A DNA stretch of 64,000 nucleotides from Anagrus nilaparvatae (Eukaryota > Arthropoda > Insecta > Hymenoptera > Mymaridae). The translations under genes and the position numbers were made by a program. Positions 21,060 to 33,232 of the stretch are shown one piece after another (within the stretch, counting starts at the first letter, position 1; the number at the start of each line of letters is the position of its first letter). A model generated the notes under the pieces. It was not told the origin of the DNA, did no database searches, and worked only from the letters and a program-made list of their open reading frames with translations. The stretch is from positions 11,078,001-11,142,000 of the forward strand of contig JAKSXM010000263.1 of the NCBI GenBank assembly GCA_022575985.1, written 5' to 3'.

Positions 21060-24000
21060 AAACTCAGATTGCTAAGCTCCGTATTGCTAAGCATCCAAAA
21101 AATCCATACTGCTAAGCATTCAGGAAATCCTGTTTGCTAAGCATTCAGGAAAACCAGTCCGGAACTTCCTGAATGCTAAGCAAACAGGATTTCCAGAATG
21201 CTTAGCAATCAGGCTTTTCCTCAATGCTTAGCAAACGGGCTTTCCTGAATGCTAAGCAAACAGGATTTCCTGAATAAAATAAAATCAATAAAAAAAACTT
21301 TATACATTACACGGGTGTGTTCCAGATTGAGAAAAACGAATTTATAAATAAAAATTTTCTTTTTTTCACTTCTGAATATTTTCCGATTTTCCAAGATGGC
21401 GGATCTAAAAACTGAAAAAAAGGAACTTTCTACATTACCTGGGGGCTTTTGAGGTTGATAAAAACGTTTTTATGAATGAAAAGTTTAATTTTTTCACCCC
21501 AGCATATTTCCGATTTTCCAAGATGGCGGATCTAAAAACTGAAAAAAAGGAACTTTCTACATTACCTGGGGGCTTTTGAGGTTAAGAAAAACGTTTTTAT
21601 GAATAAAAAGTTTAATTTTTTCACCCCAGCATATTTTCGATTTTCCAAGATAGTGGAACAAAAATAGCTAATAAAAATAATCACTTCGTATATTTCCCTA
21701 AATTCAGTGACTTTACTTCTGAATAAAATGAAATAAATTAATATGTAAATAAAATATATTTAATTTTGTTTTTTTTTTTTATGATTAACATTGGAATTTA
21801 ATGTGCCTTTGAAAATTAAATTTTTACATATGTATATGCTTGCATATATCAATTTTTTTATTCTATTATACTTTACAATTGAATACATTTATTTACAAAT
21901 TTCATTGTACATATGAGTACTAAGAATAAGTAAGATTAAAACTAATAACGATATACCGTTTATCTCTGAAGTTTCCACTGCTATATTACTCCAGTAAAAT
22001 TCCGGGGGGGGGGGGGGTATTGTTTATAACACGAAAATCGGGGTCTTTTCTATGCGCAATTGGGGCTTGACCCTTAAATCGGGCAAAACTGCCTCTAAAA
22101 AGGGCATTTTTGCTGAATTCATTGTAAGCCTTTGAAATTTGGTATACGGGGGTTTTTTGGGTCACTAATAACGAATATTGCAGTTATAACTATGAAAAAT
22201 TACCCCTTCACCATTAAATTGGACAAAACTTCCCCTAAAAGGGGTGCATTCACTAGTTTCACTCTATCCCTCCAAGATTCGACCTATTAGGGTTTTTTGG
22301 GTCGCTGATCACAAAAATCGATGTCTTTTCAATTAAAACTTAACTCTTCTCCCTTAAATTAGCCAAAACTACCCCTAAAAGGGGTATTTTTGCAACTTTT
22401 ACTCTAGCCCTCCAAGATTTGGTCTAATAAAGGTTTTTGGGGTCGCTGATCACGAATATTGAAGTTATAACTATGAAAAATAACCCCTTCAGCCTTAAAT
22501 TGGTCAAAAGTACCCCTAAAAGGGGTGTTTTTTCTACTTTCACTCTAGCCCTCCAAGATTTGGTCTTAAAGGGTTTTTTAGGTCGCTGATCACGTAAATC
22601 GCGTTTTTTTCAATTAAAAATTAGGTCTTCAGCCTCAAATTTGCTAAAACTACTCCTACAAGGTTTGAAAGGTATAAATAAATGAATCATACATTTTACA
22701 AGTTATCTTATTTATAAAATAAAGGTAAACAAATGTTTAATCATTTAAAAAATTTTAAAAAAATTAAAAAAAAATTTTTTTGCATTAAACAAAACTTTTA
22801 TTATGCCTCAAAATAACCCTTCAAGGGCTGTTTATTGTGATCAGCGACCTAAAAAACCCTATTAAACTAAATCTTAGAAGGCTAGAACGAATATAGCGAA
22901 AGCGCTCCTTTTAGGAGTAGTTTCGGCTAATATAAGGTTGAAGAGTTACGTTTTAATTGAAAAGACATCGATTTTTGTGATCAGTGCCCCAAAAAACCCT
23001 ATTACACCAAATCTTGAAGGGCTAGATTGAAAGTAGCGAAAACACCCCTTTTAGGGTCAGTTTTGCTCAATTTAAGGGTGAAGGAGTAATTTTTCATAGT
23101 TAAAACTGCAATATTTGTTATTAGCGACCCAAAAAACCCCCATATACCAAATTTCGAAGGCTTACAATGAATACAGCAAATATGCCCTTTTTAGGGGCAG
23201 TTTTGCCCAACTTAAGGGTGAAGGGGTAAATTTTCATATTTATAACTGCAATATTCGTTATCAGCGACCCAAAAAACCCTCGTATACCAGATTTCAAAGG
23301 CTTACAGTGAATACAGCAAAAATGCCCTATTTAAGGGCAGTTTTGCCCAATTTAAGGGTGAAGGAGTAATTTTTCATAGTTAAAACTGCGATATTTGTTA
23401 TTAGCGACCCAAAAAACCCCCATATACCAAATTTCGAAGGCTTACAATGAATACAGCAAATATGCCCTTTTTAGGGGCAGTTTTGCCCAACTTAAGGGTG
23501 AAGGGGTAATTTTTCATATTTATAACTGCAATATTCGTTATCAGCGACCCGAAAAACCCCCGTTTTCCAAATTTCATAGGCTTACAGTGAAAACAGCAAA
23601 AATGCCCTATTTAAGGGCAGTTTTGCCCAATTTAAGGGTGAAGGAGTAATTTTTCATTGTTAAAACTGCAATATTTGTTATTAGCGACCCAAAAAACCTA
23701 TAGTAGACCAAATCTGGTAGCGGTATACCCTGCTTCAAAATTTATTATTTTAAAATGTACTGATGATATAATCGGTTCTACATTAATTTTCCGACCTATC
23801 GTATATTCTTTTTCATTTGCTTTATCAAAAATAAATTTTTTTATTTTTATGCATCCTTAATTTTTAGTGTAAGCAAACTTTGAGTCAGCTAATTAATAAA
23901 ATTATTATTACTTAATATTATTCATAAAAAAGCTGTTATTAAAAAAAAAAGAAACATTTTTTCAGAATGTTTCAAAAATAAAACTTATAAAAAGTATTAG

Positions 24001-24840
24001 TATATGCTTACAAAAATAGCAATAAATATAAAGTTTATCTAAACTGGTTGTGCAAACACCTCATTTATACCCTTAAGAAACTGTTTTTAAAATCCCAATC
24101 TGAATCCTTATTTATTTCTGTTAATGTTGACAACATTATAACAAAATTTTCATTCATAACAAACTTTTTATCAACCTGGAATAATTCTAGGTAATGTAGA
24201 AATTTCTTATTTTCTGTGTTTTAATCCACCATTTTGAAATATCGGATAATATGCTGGAGTGAGAAAATGAAAATTTTCATAAAAACGTTTCATAAAATTC
24301 ATAAAAACGTTTTTCTCAACCTCTAAGACCCCCAGGTAATGTAGAAAGTTCTTTTTTTTCAGTTTTTTGATCCGCTATCTTGGAAAATCGGAAAATATTC
24401 ACGAGTGAGAAAATGAAACTTTTCATTCATAAAAACGTTTTTCTCAACCTGAAAAACCCCCGTGTAACGTAGAAAGTTTTTTTAATATATTTTACGATCT
24501 GCCATCCTGGAAAATGGGAAAATATGCTGGGGTAAAAAAATGAAAATTTTCTTTAATAAAAACGTTTTTCTCAACCTGAAAAACCCCCGTGTAATGTAGA
24601 AAGTTTTTTTAATATATTTTGCGATCTGCCATCTTGGAAAATGGGAAAATATGCTGGGGTAAAAAAATGAAAATTTCTTTAATAAAAACGTTTTTCTCAA
24701 CCTCGAAAACCCCCAGGTAATGTAGAAAGTTTCTTTTTTCATGTTTTTAATTTATTTTATTCAGGAAATCGGACTCTCTAAATCAGGGAGTTAACTCCCT
24801 AAATCAGAGAGTTAACTCTCTAAAACAGGGAGTCCGACTA
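21060..24840. mobile_element. Second large palindrome with tandem-repeat arms
   Basis: The mirrored core runs from about 21262 (GATTTCCTGAATAAAATAAA) to about 24777 (TTTATTTTATTCAGGAAATC). Arm layer one has ~120-bp units with ACATTACCTGGGGGCTTTTG and CCAAGATGGCGGATC at 21290-21660, inverted at 24180-24750. Arm layer two has ~135-140-bp units with CCCTCCAAGATTTGGTCTAA and GGTCGCTGATCACG at 22000-22680, inverted at 22800-23700. The centre is near 22700-22800. Outside the core the left edge has a GCTAAGCATTCAGGAAATCC minisatellite (21063-21275) and the right edge a GGGAGTTAACTCCCTAAATC one (24768-24836). Long arms made of tandem subrepeats resemble Drosophila FB elements. No transposase is seen. 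Confidence 0.75.
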
Positions 24841-26241
24841 CGTGGTTATTTTTGTTAGAGAAGGCATATTTTTTACTAATAATTCGTGAAACTTTATTTA
24901 GCTCTATCACTCATTTTTCTGATCCCATTATTTTATTACTTTAGAATTGTTAAATTTGCAAGTAACGATTATTTGATTTTCGCCCTCTCGATCTGCTCTC
25001 TATCTCTCTCTCTCTTTATCGCGTTTATCGATAAATAGCTTGACGAAGCATTTCATTCAAAATATTAAAATATTAATATTTATATAAAAATCGCATTGCG
25101 TTGCGTAATTTTGCATTTATAATAATCATAAATTTTAGGTTAAGAGTTGTATTATAAGTTGTATATAGATAAAGTTAATTTTCAATATTAAATTTATTTA
25201 CTTAATAAACATTTAATAATATTCAATTCCTATATTAGTATTTTATTTCATCACACTACACCTATATGGGTAAGTCTGCGTGAATTGCGCTTTCTTGTTA
25301 CTAAAATATATTTGAATAAATGTAATTATCAGAAACCTGCTGATAGTTCCCGTCATAGTAGATGCAATATATATTTGTGCAATTTATCGTACCTACGGAT
25401 CCCCTCGAAGCTCGATGGAGTTCTCTTAGAAACTGAGTCCGTTTATACTTGCCGTATATTTACAGTTTACCTCTTTTTTTTCTCAACAGGGGAAACCTCA
25501 TCTCTTAAAAAATTAGTTTGTATATATGATAGAGGTGTTTAATATACTTAATGTAATTAGTTTATTATTATTGTTTCAAATTGATCATAATACAATGCAA
25601 ATATTGTGAAAGACTTTTTTTGGTTGAAATGTATTTAACAACCTGTCTTATTTATTAGGAATTTTCCTTTTTACTAAAAATTGATTTCGATCATGCAAAG
25701 TGAGCTATGGGAAAATTATATAAAAACTTGAAGGAGTAAAAAATTGGATTGATTTGTGGATTGTGATTGCTTCACTTGTTTCAGTAAATACCATATTTTT
25801 ATTTTTAAAGAAATCCTACAATTCTTTTACAGATTGAATTATTTATTTTAATTTTATTTTTCTTAATTTTATTTTACTTAATTTAATTATATCTATTCAT
25901 TAATAATACAATCAAATAGATATAAAACAATCTAAAATTTAGAAAATTTTATTTTTTATTTGATACAATTTGATGCTTTTTTTCAAAGAATAAGTAACCC
26001 ATATTGGGTGAGGAAGACCTGATTTTTATATTTTCTGGTGAATTTTAAATAATATTTAGACTACAGTTGATGTTGAATGAATTTAATAAGGTAAAATTTG
26101 GGATTTTCTGGAACATTTGATAAGCCTTGTTTGAAGTTCTTTTGCAATTTTTTACAATCAAACAACTACAATGATATGCAGCTGTCAAATACGCAATTTT
26201 TATAAAAATATCTAAAAAAGTAAATTACTAAAAAAACTCAC
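24841..26241. other. Laccase 2 intron sequence, no recognisable element
   Basis: This lies directly 3' of the laccase 2 exon on the coding (minus) strand and begins with the donor GTGAGT at 26236-26241. It includes a CT-rich run near 24985-25020. A plus-strand open frame at 25285-25542 has slightly higher GC than its surroundings but no similarity I recognise. Confidence 0.55.
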
Positions 26242-26611
26242 GCTCCCAGCACTGTATAATACTCCAAAGTAAAATGATAGTAACATATTCTTGGAGGTTC
26301 TTCTTCACGACACGCACGAGCACATTCATCTGGAGCCGACAATGATGGGTTTTTCCTAAGTTCTGCAGTAGCTCTTTCACTATAATCTAACGGCCGAGTT
26401 CTGGGTGGTTGAACCGTTGATCCTCTACTGCCAAGATTGTCAATACCGCCAAAACCACTCTGAAAAATTGTGGTTTTTGGATGTGATTGTACAATTCCAT
26501 GAGCAGAGGGAAAAAATCTTGAAGTGCTTTCTTGCAAAAACATATTTTCCATTTTTTTTGTAGGTGTCCAATATGATGTTGAACTGATACTATCCGGTAT
26601 AGCAGTCGGAT
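26242..26611 (-). CDS. Lac2: Laccase 2 (multicopper oxidase), N-terminal exon
   Basis: This internal exon of 370 nt encodes about 123 residues of insect laccase 2, the secreted multicopper oxidase that oxidises catechols during cuticle tanning. The diagnostic stretch is RPLDYSERATAELRKNPSLS, followed by SAPDECARACREEEPPRICY and YHFTLEYYTVLGA, which I recognise from the cysteine-containing N-terminal region ahead of the copper-binding domains. On the minus strand the exon follows TTAATTACAG and ends AGC before the donor GTGAGT. It starts with two bases of a split codon and ends on GC, the first two bases of the next Ala. The upstream part is Ser/Thr/Gly-rich linker, as usual for this protein. 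The signal-peptide exon and the copper-binding exons are not in the window. Confidence 0.92.
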
Positions 26612-27482
26612 CTGTAATTAATTTAGCCCAAATTAATATTATGGTTAAAAAATTTTTTTAGCAGAATAAATCAAAATTAAAAAAAAATGATGACAAATGC
26701 ATATTCCTATTCCTAAAAAAGTATTTCATTATTTACTATTTACCCCAATAACAGTAGTTAGCTTCTAGACGTCAATTGCAAAGCATTTTTTTCATTACAA
26801 GCTATACCAAATAAAGTAAATTATAGCATAGAAACATTCAGCATAGCACACTATGCAATTTGAAGTTTAATTAATCAACAACTGCAAGAGAAAAAAAACT
26901 TATTTTTATTTTATTGATAATGAATATGTTTAAATTTTTGCGTTCTCATGTTTTAGCATATTGAATAATGAGTTATTAATTCATTAAACTCATATAATAA
27001 TCTTTAATATAAAAGGTAATAGAGTAAATTCCAAAAAAAAAGTTTAAATAAAGTTTTTGCATAATCACGCTACGTATATGTTATTGATAGTCCGATCGCT
27101 TAATAAAACCTAGAACTAACCAAGCGGTATTGGGAAAAATTAATTCTTTATTTATTCAACTTTATCTGGTAGTACCTGGAGAGACTTGGATAAAGTCCGT
27201 TTATTGAAAAATTTAAACATAAGCATATAAAAATTATTTCAATATTTTATTTTTTAATGCTATCCATCATAATTTAACAATAAAGTTATTTTTTAATTTA
27301 GTATTTTGAATTTCTGTGGTGAATTTAATAATTAATTTAAAATATTGAAGCCTGGTCAGTAGTTTTTATTTTTTTTTAAATAAATAATAACATAACAGAG
27401 GGGTTAAACGTGTGCGCAACGTTCGACGATACCCACCTTGCAGCTTATGCATTTAATAATAAAATAAAAAAGGTTTATCTAG
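26612..27482. other. Laccase 2 intron sequence upstream of the exon
   Basis: AT-rich non-coding DNA beginning at the splice acceptor. No repeats shared with the rest of the window and no coding signal were noticed. Confidence 0.5.
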
Positions 27483-27976
27483 TATAATGGGATTGGTATA
27501 TGGGATTATTTATTGAATTTGGGATTTGAGTTTAGGGTAATATAAAATAATATTTCATACAAATTACCTTTAATTTAAACTTAAGAATAATTTATTTACA
27601 TAAACGTACAAAATTAACTATTTTAAATTATACACTTAAAGTTTACTATTTAACTTAAAGTTCACTACTTTTATTTTACACTAATAATATAATATATTAC
27701 AGTTATAATAACTTTGCTTAGTATTAACTATTATTAAAACTACAGCCTATGCGACTCTCCGAGATCTACTCTAATTGAGATCCGGGAGAAAAGATCGAAA
27801 TTGACATAAGTCAGTGGTCCCAAACTTCTCCCCTTCTCATTTATTAGAGGCCCAAGATTAGGCATGCGTACTAATTATACACACCAGTATATATATTTCT
27901 ATATAAATGAGTGTATTTTACCAAACTATTTTTACATATTAAATTCTAATAAGGCGGGAATATAAACCGAATTACA
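27483..27976 (-). repeat. LTR of a decayed gypsy relative (494 bp)
   Basis: It begins TATAATGGGATTGGTATATG and ends in ATTACA, parallel to the young LTR at 5568-6271 (TATAAAGGAATTGCTATATG ... ATTACA). Conserved islands include GGCATGCGTACTAATTATAC. It is directly followed on the plus strand by CCCTCCCCCTTAAGCCAGGT, the polypurine tract context of the young element. Confidence 0.85.
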
Positions 27977-29340
27977 CCCTCCCCCTTAAGCCAGGTCAAC
28001 TAGCTGTTGACATGGTCAAAGCAGTTTCTCCTAACTTAGAGTTATAGATGCAAGCCTTACTTACATAACTATCACGATATCTTTTAGTCTTACAGGAGTA
28101 CCTATTTTCTATTCAAAAATATTTAAAAATATTTTATTTAAATCTTTTAACTGTCAATATATAATATTTGCGAAAAACTTGTTATTTTTATCTTGATACT
28201 GTTGGCTACTGCCTTCTTCTTTTGAGCACTCTACGGCATATTTGCCTTATCATGGCCAGATTTTCTTTTGAGAAGATTGTCAGAGATCTAGTCCCCGTTC
28301 GGCGTATCTGAGATAGTCGAGATCTTCGTAATATGAAATGTTGGTCATGTAAGGTTAATAGCTCAAAGTCTCTAAAAAGTAGGCTTTTTCATGGCCTACC
28401 ATACCTTGTCTTGTAGAAGTTGTCCAGGCTCAAAACCTTGGTTAGCAGAAAAGTATGCCAACGACTTCCTTTTGCAAAGACCTTAGTAATGGTTGGACAC
28501 TACTTCTTAAATGCTGGTAAATCCATAGTGCTTAAGTAGCGTGCCTTCTTCTATTTAGAACGCATCTACCATGGATAATTTTTCTTGTTTTATAAATCAA
28601 TAAACTGGTCTCAAAAATATGAGAATATAACTAATCCGATATATTGCAATCGGAAAAAATGGTTCCAAGATAAAATCAATTGGAATAAATCTATGTAAAC
28701 GGGTCTCAAAAATATGAGAATATAACTAATCCGATATATTGCAATCGGAAAAACTGGTTCCAAGATAAAATCAATTGGAATAAATCTATGTAAACTAGTC
28801 TCAAAAATATGAGAATATAACTAATCCGATATATTGCAATCGGAAAAACTTGTTCCAAGATAAAATCAATAGGAATAAATCTATGTAAATTATTCTCAAA
28901 AATATGAGAATATAAATAGTCTAATATATTGCAATTGGAAAACTGATTCCAAGATAAAATCAATTGGAATAAATCTATGGCGCCTTTCCTAGTAGGTTTT
29001 AAACTACTCTGTTTTCTATTAAGTAAATGCTTAGACCTATTGCAAAAACTTAATTGAAAAAAACTAGTTTAACTATATTAACTTGTAACCCGAAGCTACT
29101 ATATAGCCAAATCGGAACATTAAATATAAGTAATTGAAAAATTTTAACCTCACGACATTATAAGTGAGTTAAAAGCTGGTTAATACTTGAAGTATTTAAG
29201 ATAAGCTAGAATAAGTAAAGCTGCTTCTACTATTGGAGTCAGGCTTTCGTAAGCTAATCGATTGATATCTTCCATATGTATTTTCAGTTCTGATTATGCT
29301 AACTTAGAAAAAGTCTAAATCTGTTTCTTTTATAACTGAA
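27977..29340 (-). pseudogene. Degraded pol remnants of the gypsy relative
   Basis: Scattered pieces align with the intact pol in the same orientation. The polypurine-tract region is at 27977-28020. A pol C-terminal piece lies near 28260-28400 (TCTAGTCCCCGTTCGGCGTA against TCTTGTCCCCGTTCAGTTTA). An RT piece lies near 28510-28580 (TAAGTAGCGTGCCTTCTTC). A protease-region piece lies near 29219-29310 (AGCTGCTTCTACTATTGGAG). Large deletions, stops and a tandem repeat (28600-28980) separate them. No functional protein is possible. Confidence 0.7.
28600..28980. repeat. ~95-bp tandem repeat, four copies
   Basis: Each unit carries CTCAAAAATATGAGAATATA, CCGATATATTGCAATCGGAA and TTCCAAGATAAAATCAAT. Copies start near 28601, 28700, 28795 and 28890. 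The unit contains short inverted repeats (CCGATATATTGCAATCGG). Confidence 0.9.
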
Positions 29341-30317
29341 TGTAAGTGCGGAATTTAAATTTAACATTGATACATCACTAACCGACCATGTCAAATGACC
29401 TTTAGCCAACAGCAAAGGCTAATTGCCCAGGAACAATGAAGTCTACTGCAGCGCTCTTTGCATTAAGTTGACTCATGAATATCATATGTAAATTCAGAAT
29501 CTACAACTAGTGGCTAGACTAAGCCTTTATTCTTTAAATAGTCATAATAAAATATTATCCATTTATAATAAACTTTAATTTCCTGTAAAACTTTAAACTA
29601 GGGACAAAGGGGTGAAGTTTATTTCTTTCTAAAACAATTTTTATAAAAGTAAAATTTAGAAATGGGTAGATTTAAATGAAGTGAGTGCGATTTATATGAT
29701 CGGGACATCAAAACTGCCCCAAAGTGTTCTTTTTCTGAAAGTACTATCAAAAGTACTAATAAGTAACCAACCCAATTTTTAGCCTCCCAGAGCAAAATCT
29801 CGATTTTTGGCAGCCATTTTTATGTTTTTGACTTTGGTAAAAAAATTAAGAAAAATGAGTCATAATTTTTTTTATTATTGCTGTAAAAAACTTACATTAG
29901 CATAAAAAATTTTTTCTTTTTAGGTTCGGTGAGGAAATTTCCCTGGCTATCTGATTCTGATAGGCTCTTTTTTTTCAAAATGCCTATTAGTAAAAAATCT
30001 TTTAACCAGGCTTAAAATTTTCCTTAAACCTTAAATTTTTTGGCAAAAAAAAATTCCAATGAAACACTGCTTTTTGGGAGCTCTAGATAAAAAAATAGCA
30101 GCTATCCAAAGATCATTTTTTACCAATTTCAAATTTCCCGCCAAGTCACGTGACCAATCAAAAATCTGACCAAAAATTTGGATTCCGCGGGAAATTTTAC
30201 ATAAGGATATATCTTTTTATGTTTTTAAGAGCTTTCATGTTAAAACAGTGAAATAATAAAGAATTTTCTGATTAATTTTGAATAATTTGGTATAATTTAA
30301 AAAATAAAAAAATTCTT
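29341..30317. other. No recognisable gene
   Basis: AT-rich sequence with no coding signal or element end that I can identify. Confidence 0.45.
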
Positions 30318-30584
30318 TAGTCTTTCTTTGCCAAAACAGCAATGGTGGGCAGGTTGGGAAATCGGATCGGCCTCAAATTTTTCCCATGTTTTTATAACAT
30401 AAAGATAGGAAAATCCTGAAATTTTTAGCGTTCTAGGTCTTAAACAGCCTGAGTTATGGCCAATCAAACTCATTAGGCGGCTCTCGACCAGCGTTAGCGC
30501 TTTTCAGGAAAATGATTAAAAATCATAAATATAAGCTTAAAAAAAATTATGAAAGAATATATATGTTGGGAAATTTCACCGGTT

Positions 30585-30621
<37 letters not shown>

Positions 30622-31450
30622 GACTTTTTTTAAAAACCGGTTTTTTAGCTTCCTGAGGTCCCAAAACGTGCTTATATGCCAAAAAATCAAAAATCAAAAT
30701 TTGACCCATCACAATGGTTCCTCTATGACGAACCAAAATATTCAATAATAATCCAAAACTTTTTTTGTTACGATGAAATTTAAGCGAGTTATGGATTTTT
30801 CAAGTTAAAATGTCGTTTTAGAGCCTAAAATTGGAATCAGTATAAAAATGGTAGTTTTTGACAGAATCTTTACTTGACCATAACTTGGTTAATTTTCATC
30901 GAAAATAGTAATTTTTTTTTATTTAGGACTACTTTTTCCCTGATTATTCGATTCTGAAAGCAAAAAAGTCAATTATTTTAACCCCTTATGGAAAATTAAA
31001 TAAAGAAGTATTAAAAATGTGAAATTATTCTTAAACAGGCTAAAATCGAGCTTAATGGCCGAAATCAAAATTTTTTTTCGGACATATCGATGGGCTTTTG
31101 GTTGAGAAAAATTTTGAAAAAAAAATTTCAAAAAAAAAAAATGGCGGAAAATGAGATATTGCGATATTATTTAAAACGCATTTTCCCATTTTCCGTAATT
31201 TCTCGGGGTTTTTCCGAAACCCTAATGGCAGAAATGGATTAACTGAAGGTTTCCCAACTTATATACTCTTTCAGAATTTTTTATCATGCTTATATTTATG
31301 ATTTTTAACAATTTTCCCGAAAATCTCTAACACTGGTCAAAAGCCATAACTCGGACTGTTTCAGACCTAGAAGCCTAAAAATTTCAGGATTTTCCTATGT
31401 TTGTGTTATAAAAACATGGGGAAAATTTGAGGCCGATCCGATAACCCATG
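30318..31450. mobile_element. Foldback repeat, copy A (interrupted by a CA module)
   Basis: The left arm begins GTCTTTCTTTGCCAAAACAG and includes CGGATCGGCCTCAAATTTTT. The inverted arm is at about 31240-31450 and ends before the terminal motif, so this copy is truncated on the right. The homologous copy at 60501-61691 is complete. A (CA)n module (30570-30748) breaks the left arm here and is absent from copy B. Confidence 0.75.
30570..30748. repeat. (CA)n-seeded repeat module, copy 1
   Basis: The module is a CA microsatellite (about 30589-30618), then CAGACTTTTTTTAAAAACCG, CTTCCTGAGGTCCCAAAACG and GCTTATATGCCAAAAAATC. Other copies are at 45955-46110 (inverted) and 56055-56300. The open frames across it are spurious. 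Confidence 0.8.
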
Positions 31451-31485
31451 CTAATGTAAGATTTTCACAGCAATAATAAGTATTC

Positions 31486-31603
31486 TTTTTTTTTTTTCCA
31501 AATCCTTATCCATTATTCTCACTTTAAAATTTCGTTACGATTTCAATATGACGAATTCTTCATGACAATTTTATCATGACGATTTTTTCATTTTTAACTA
31601 CTA
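31486..31603. repeat. Left flank of Tigger, paralogous to 34466-34575
   Basis: Shared phrases include CACTTTAAAATTTCGTTACG against CATTTTAAAATCTCGTTACG, and TCATGACGATTTTT before TTTAACTACTA. The homology resumes after the transposon at 33779-33850 with GACAAGAAAGAAGTAAA. Confidence 0.75.
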
Positions 31604-31631
31604 CAGGAAACCCCCCGTATTCGCGGGTAAT
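31604..31631 (+). repeat. Tigger left terminal inverted repeat
   Basis: It begins CAGGAAACCCCCCGTATTCG and ends GCGGGTAAT. It differs from the right terminus by one base (C for T at position 11). Confidence 0.92.
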
Positions 31632-31736
31632 TGAGACCGGAAAAAGACCGCGAATAACGCGGGACTGGGACCGTAATATATATATGTATATATATACATA
31701 AAATAAAACAAAAAAATTTTGAGAATGAAAATTATT

Positions 31737-33160
31737 TTATTGACAAGTGAAATAATCTGTAAGGGTCTTCTGTTTAGCTGTACGGATCATATCTTTATAT
31801 AATTCTTCGTATACATGCACTGCTTTTTGGCAGTCTTGTTTAAATTTTAGACTTCTCGTCATATTTGGATCATTGTCAATTATATCATCGATAACTTTTT
31901 GAATAGAAGTTAACACTCTTGTAACTGCATGTATGCTAAGAGTTGGTGCATCAATTAACAAAGATTCTTCCTCACCTTGTTGGGGATTTGTTAATATTTC
32001 ATCGATTTCTTGTGCAGTTAATTGATCTTGATGCGGCTGAATGAGTTCAAGAATCTCAACCTCATTCAAGTCTTGGAAACCTTTTCCTCCTATTTCTCGG
32101 CCCAAACGCAAAAGTTCATGCACAACGCTTTCATATGTCTGTGTTTCATGATGCATTACAGTAATATCAGGCATTAGTTTTTTCCAACATTTGTTCAATG
32201 TTAAATTATCAATTGCTTTCCATGCTTCATCTATAAAGCCTACAGAATCTAGTATCGAGAAACTTTTCCAAAATTGTTTAACTTTAAAATTAGATTCTAA
32301 ATTGAGACACTGTTGATTCACATTTTTAAGCATAGCCTGCATGACAAGTTTTAAGTAATTCGCTTTAAATGTTGATATTACCGATTGATCCATAGGCTGG
32401 ATGAGTGATGTTGTATTAGGAGGTAAAAATTCGACGGTCACATTTGGAACTAAAGTTTGTAATGTTTCCGAGTGACTAGAAACGTTATCCATGAGAAGTA
32501 ATATTTTGAAAGATAGATTCTTTTTATTTAAAAATTCCTTAACTTCAGGAATGAATGAATTTAAAAACCATTGTTCGAATATAGGTGCTGTAACCCACGC
32601 GTTCTTTTGAGATTTCCAAAAAACGGGTAATTGATCTTTTCTTTTATTTTTGAGAGCGTGAGGGTTCTCAAATTTATATACTAGCATAGGCTTACACCGA
32701 AAAGAACCAGAAGCATTAGCACAAAATAATAAGGTGAACCTTTCTTTCGCAACTTTAAATCCTGGAGCTTCTTTCTCCTCTGTCGTTAGGAATGTACGTT
32801 TTGGCATTTTCTTCCAATTTAGTCCGGTTTCATCGCAGTTAAAAACTTGATCTAATACATAGCCTTTTTCTTCAATCAAATCTTTTAATCGAGGAATATA
32901 ATTTTGAGCAGCTTCATTGTCCGCCGAAGCTTTTTCTCCCGAAAACGATACATTATGTAAGGAATAGCGCTCCTTAAACCTCGCGAACCATCCTTTACTG
33001 GCGACAAATGATTCATTCGATGTATGATCTTGATGGTTTAGCACGTACTCATGTAAATGTTTGGCTTGTTCTCTGATTATATTAGTGGTCAAGGGAAATT
33101 TTTTATGAATCATATCTCTAATCCAAACGATTAACATATCTTCCATTTTTTCCATAACAG
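31737..33160 (-). CDS. Tigger-like transposase, exon 2 (DDE catalytic domain)
   Basis: This exon codes for most of the transposase. Numbered from the methionine at 33155, a CENP-B-type second helix-turn-helix region covers about residues 5-70 (FVASKGWFARFKERYSLHNV). The catalytic triad is D108 (FNCDETGLNWK), D223 (LLLMDNVSSH) and D256 (IQPMDQSVI), with 32 residues between the last two. The C-terminus carries QKTLTDYF, which fits a PCNA-binding PIP box (Q-x-x-L-x-x-aromatic-aromatic), a feature known from pogo transposase. The frame has no stops. The plausible splice acceptor TTTATAG at 33161-33167 joins it in frame to exon 1, for a protein of about 556 residues. It should excise and insert the element at TA sites. 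Confidence 0.92.
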
Positions 33161-33232
33161 CTATAAATTATATATCAAATCAATTTAATTCATGAATTAT
33201 GTATTCACAGAACGCGTAATACCAAATCTTAC
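33161..33232 (-). other. Predicted 72-nt intron in the transposase gene
   Basis: The donor AGAGGAG|GTAAGA and acceptor AATTTATAG|CTG flank 72 AT-rich nucleotides holding in-frame TGA and TAA stops. Removing them joins SKISRG to AVMEKMEDML in one frame at the place where Tigger proteins pass from the first to the second DNA-binding helix set. The alternative is two genuine stop mutations, but both splice signals match consensus. Confidence 0.75.

Noticed and set aside
23115..23860. Three similar ~70-84-codon open frames
   Set aside because: They repeat with the ~140-bp tandem unit of the second palindrome and read AT-rich repeat, not protein.
25285..25542. Possible host exon
   Set aside because: Composition is slightly richer in GC, but the peptide is unrecognised and consistent splice sites on one strand could not be found.
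33180..33182. Stop codon taken as proof that the Tigger transposase is dead
   Set aside because: A 72-nt segment with consensus splice sites removes this and the next stop and keeps frame; inactivation is not required.
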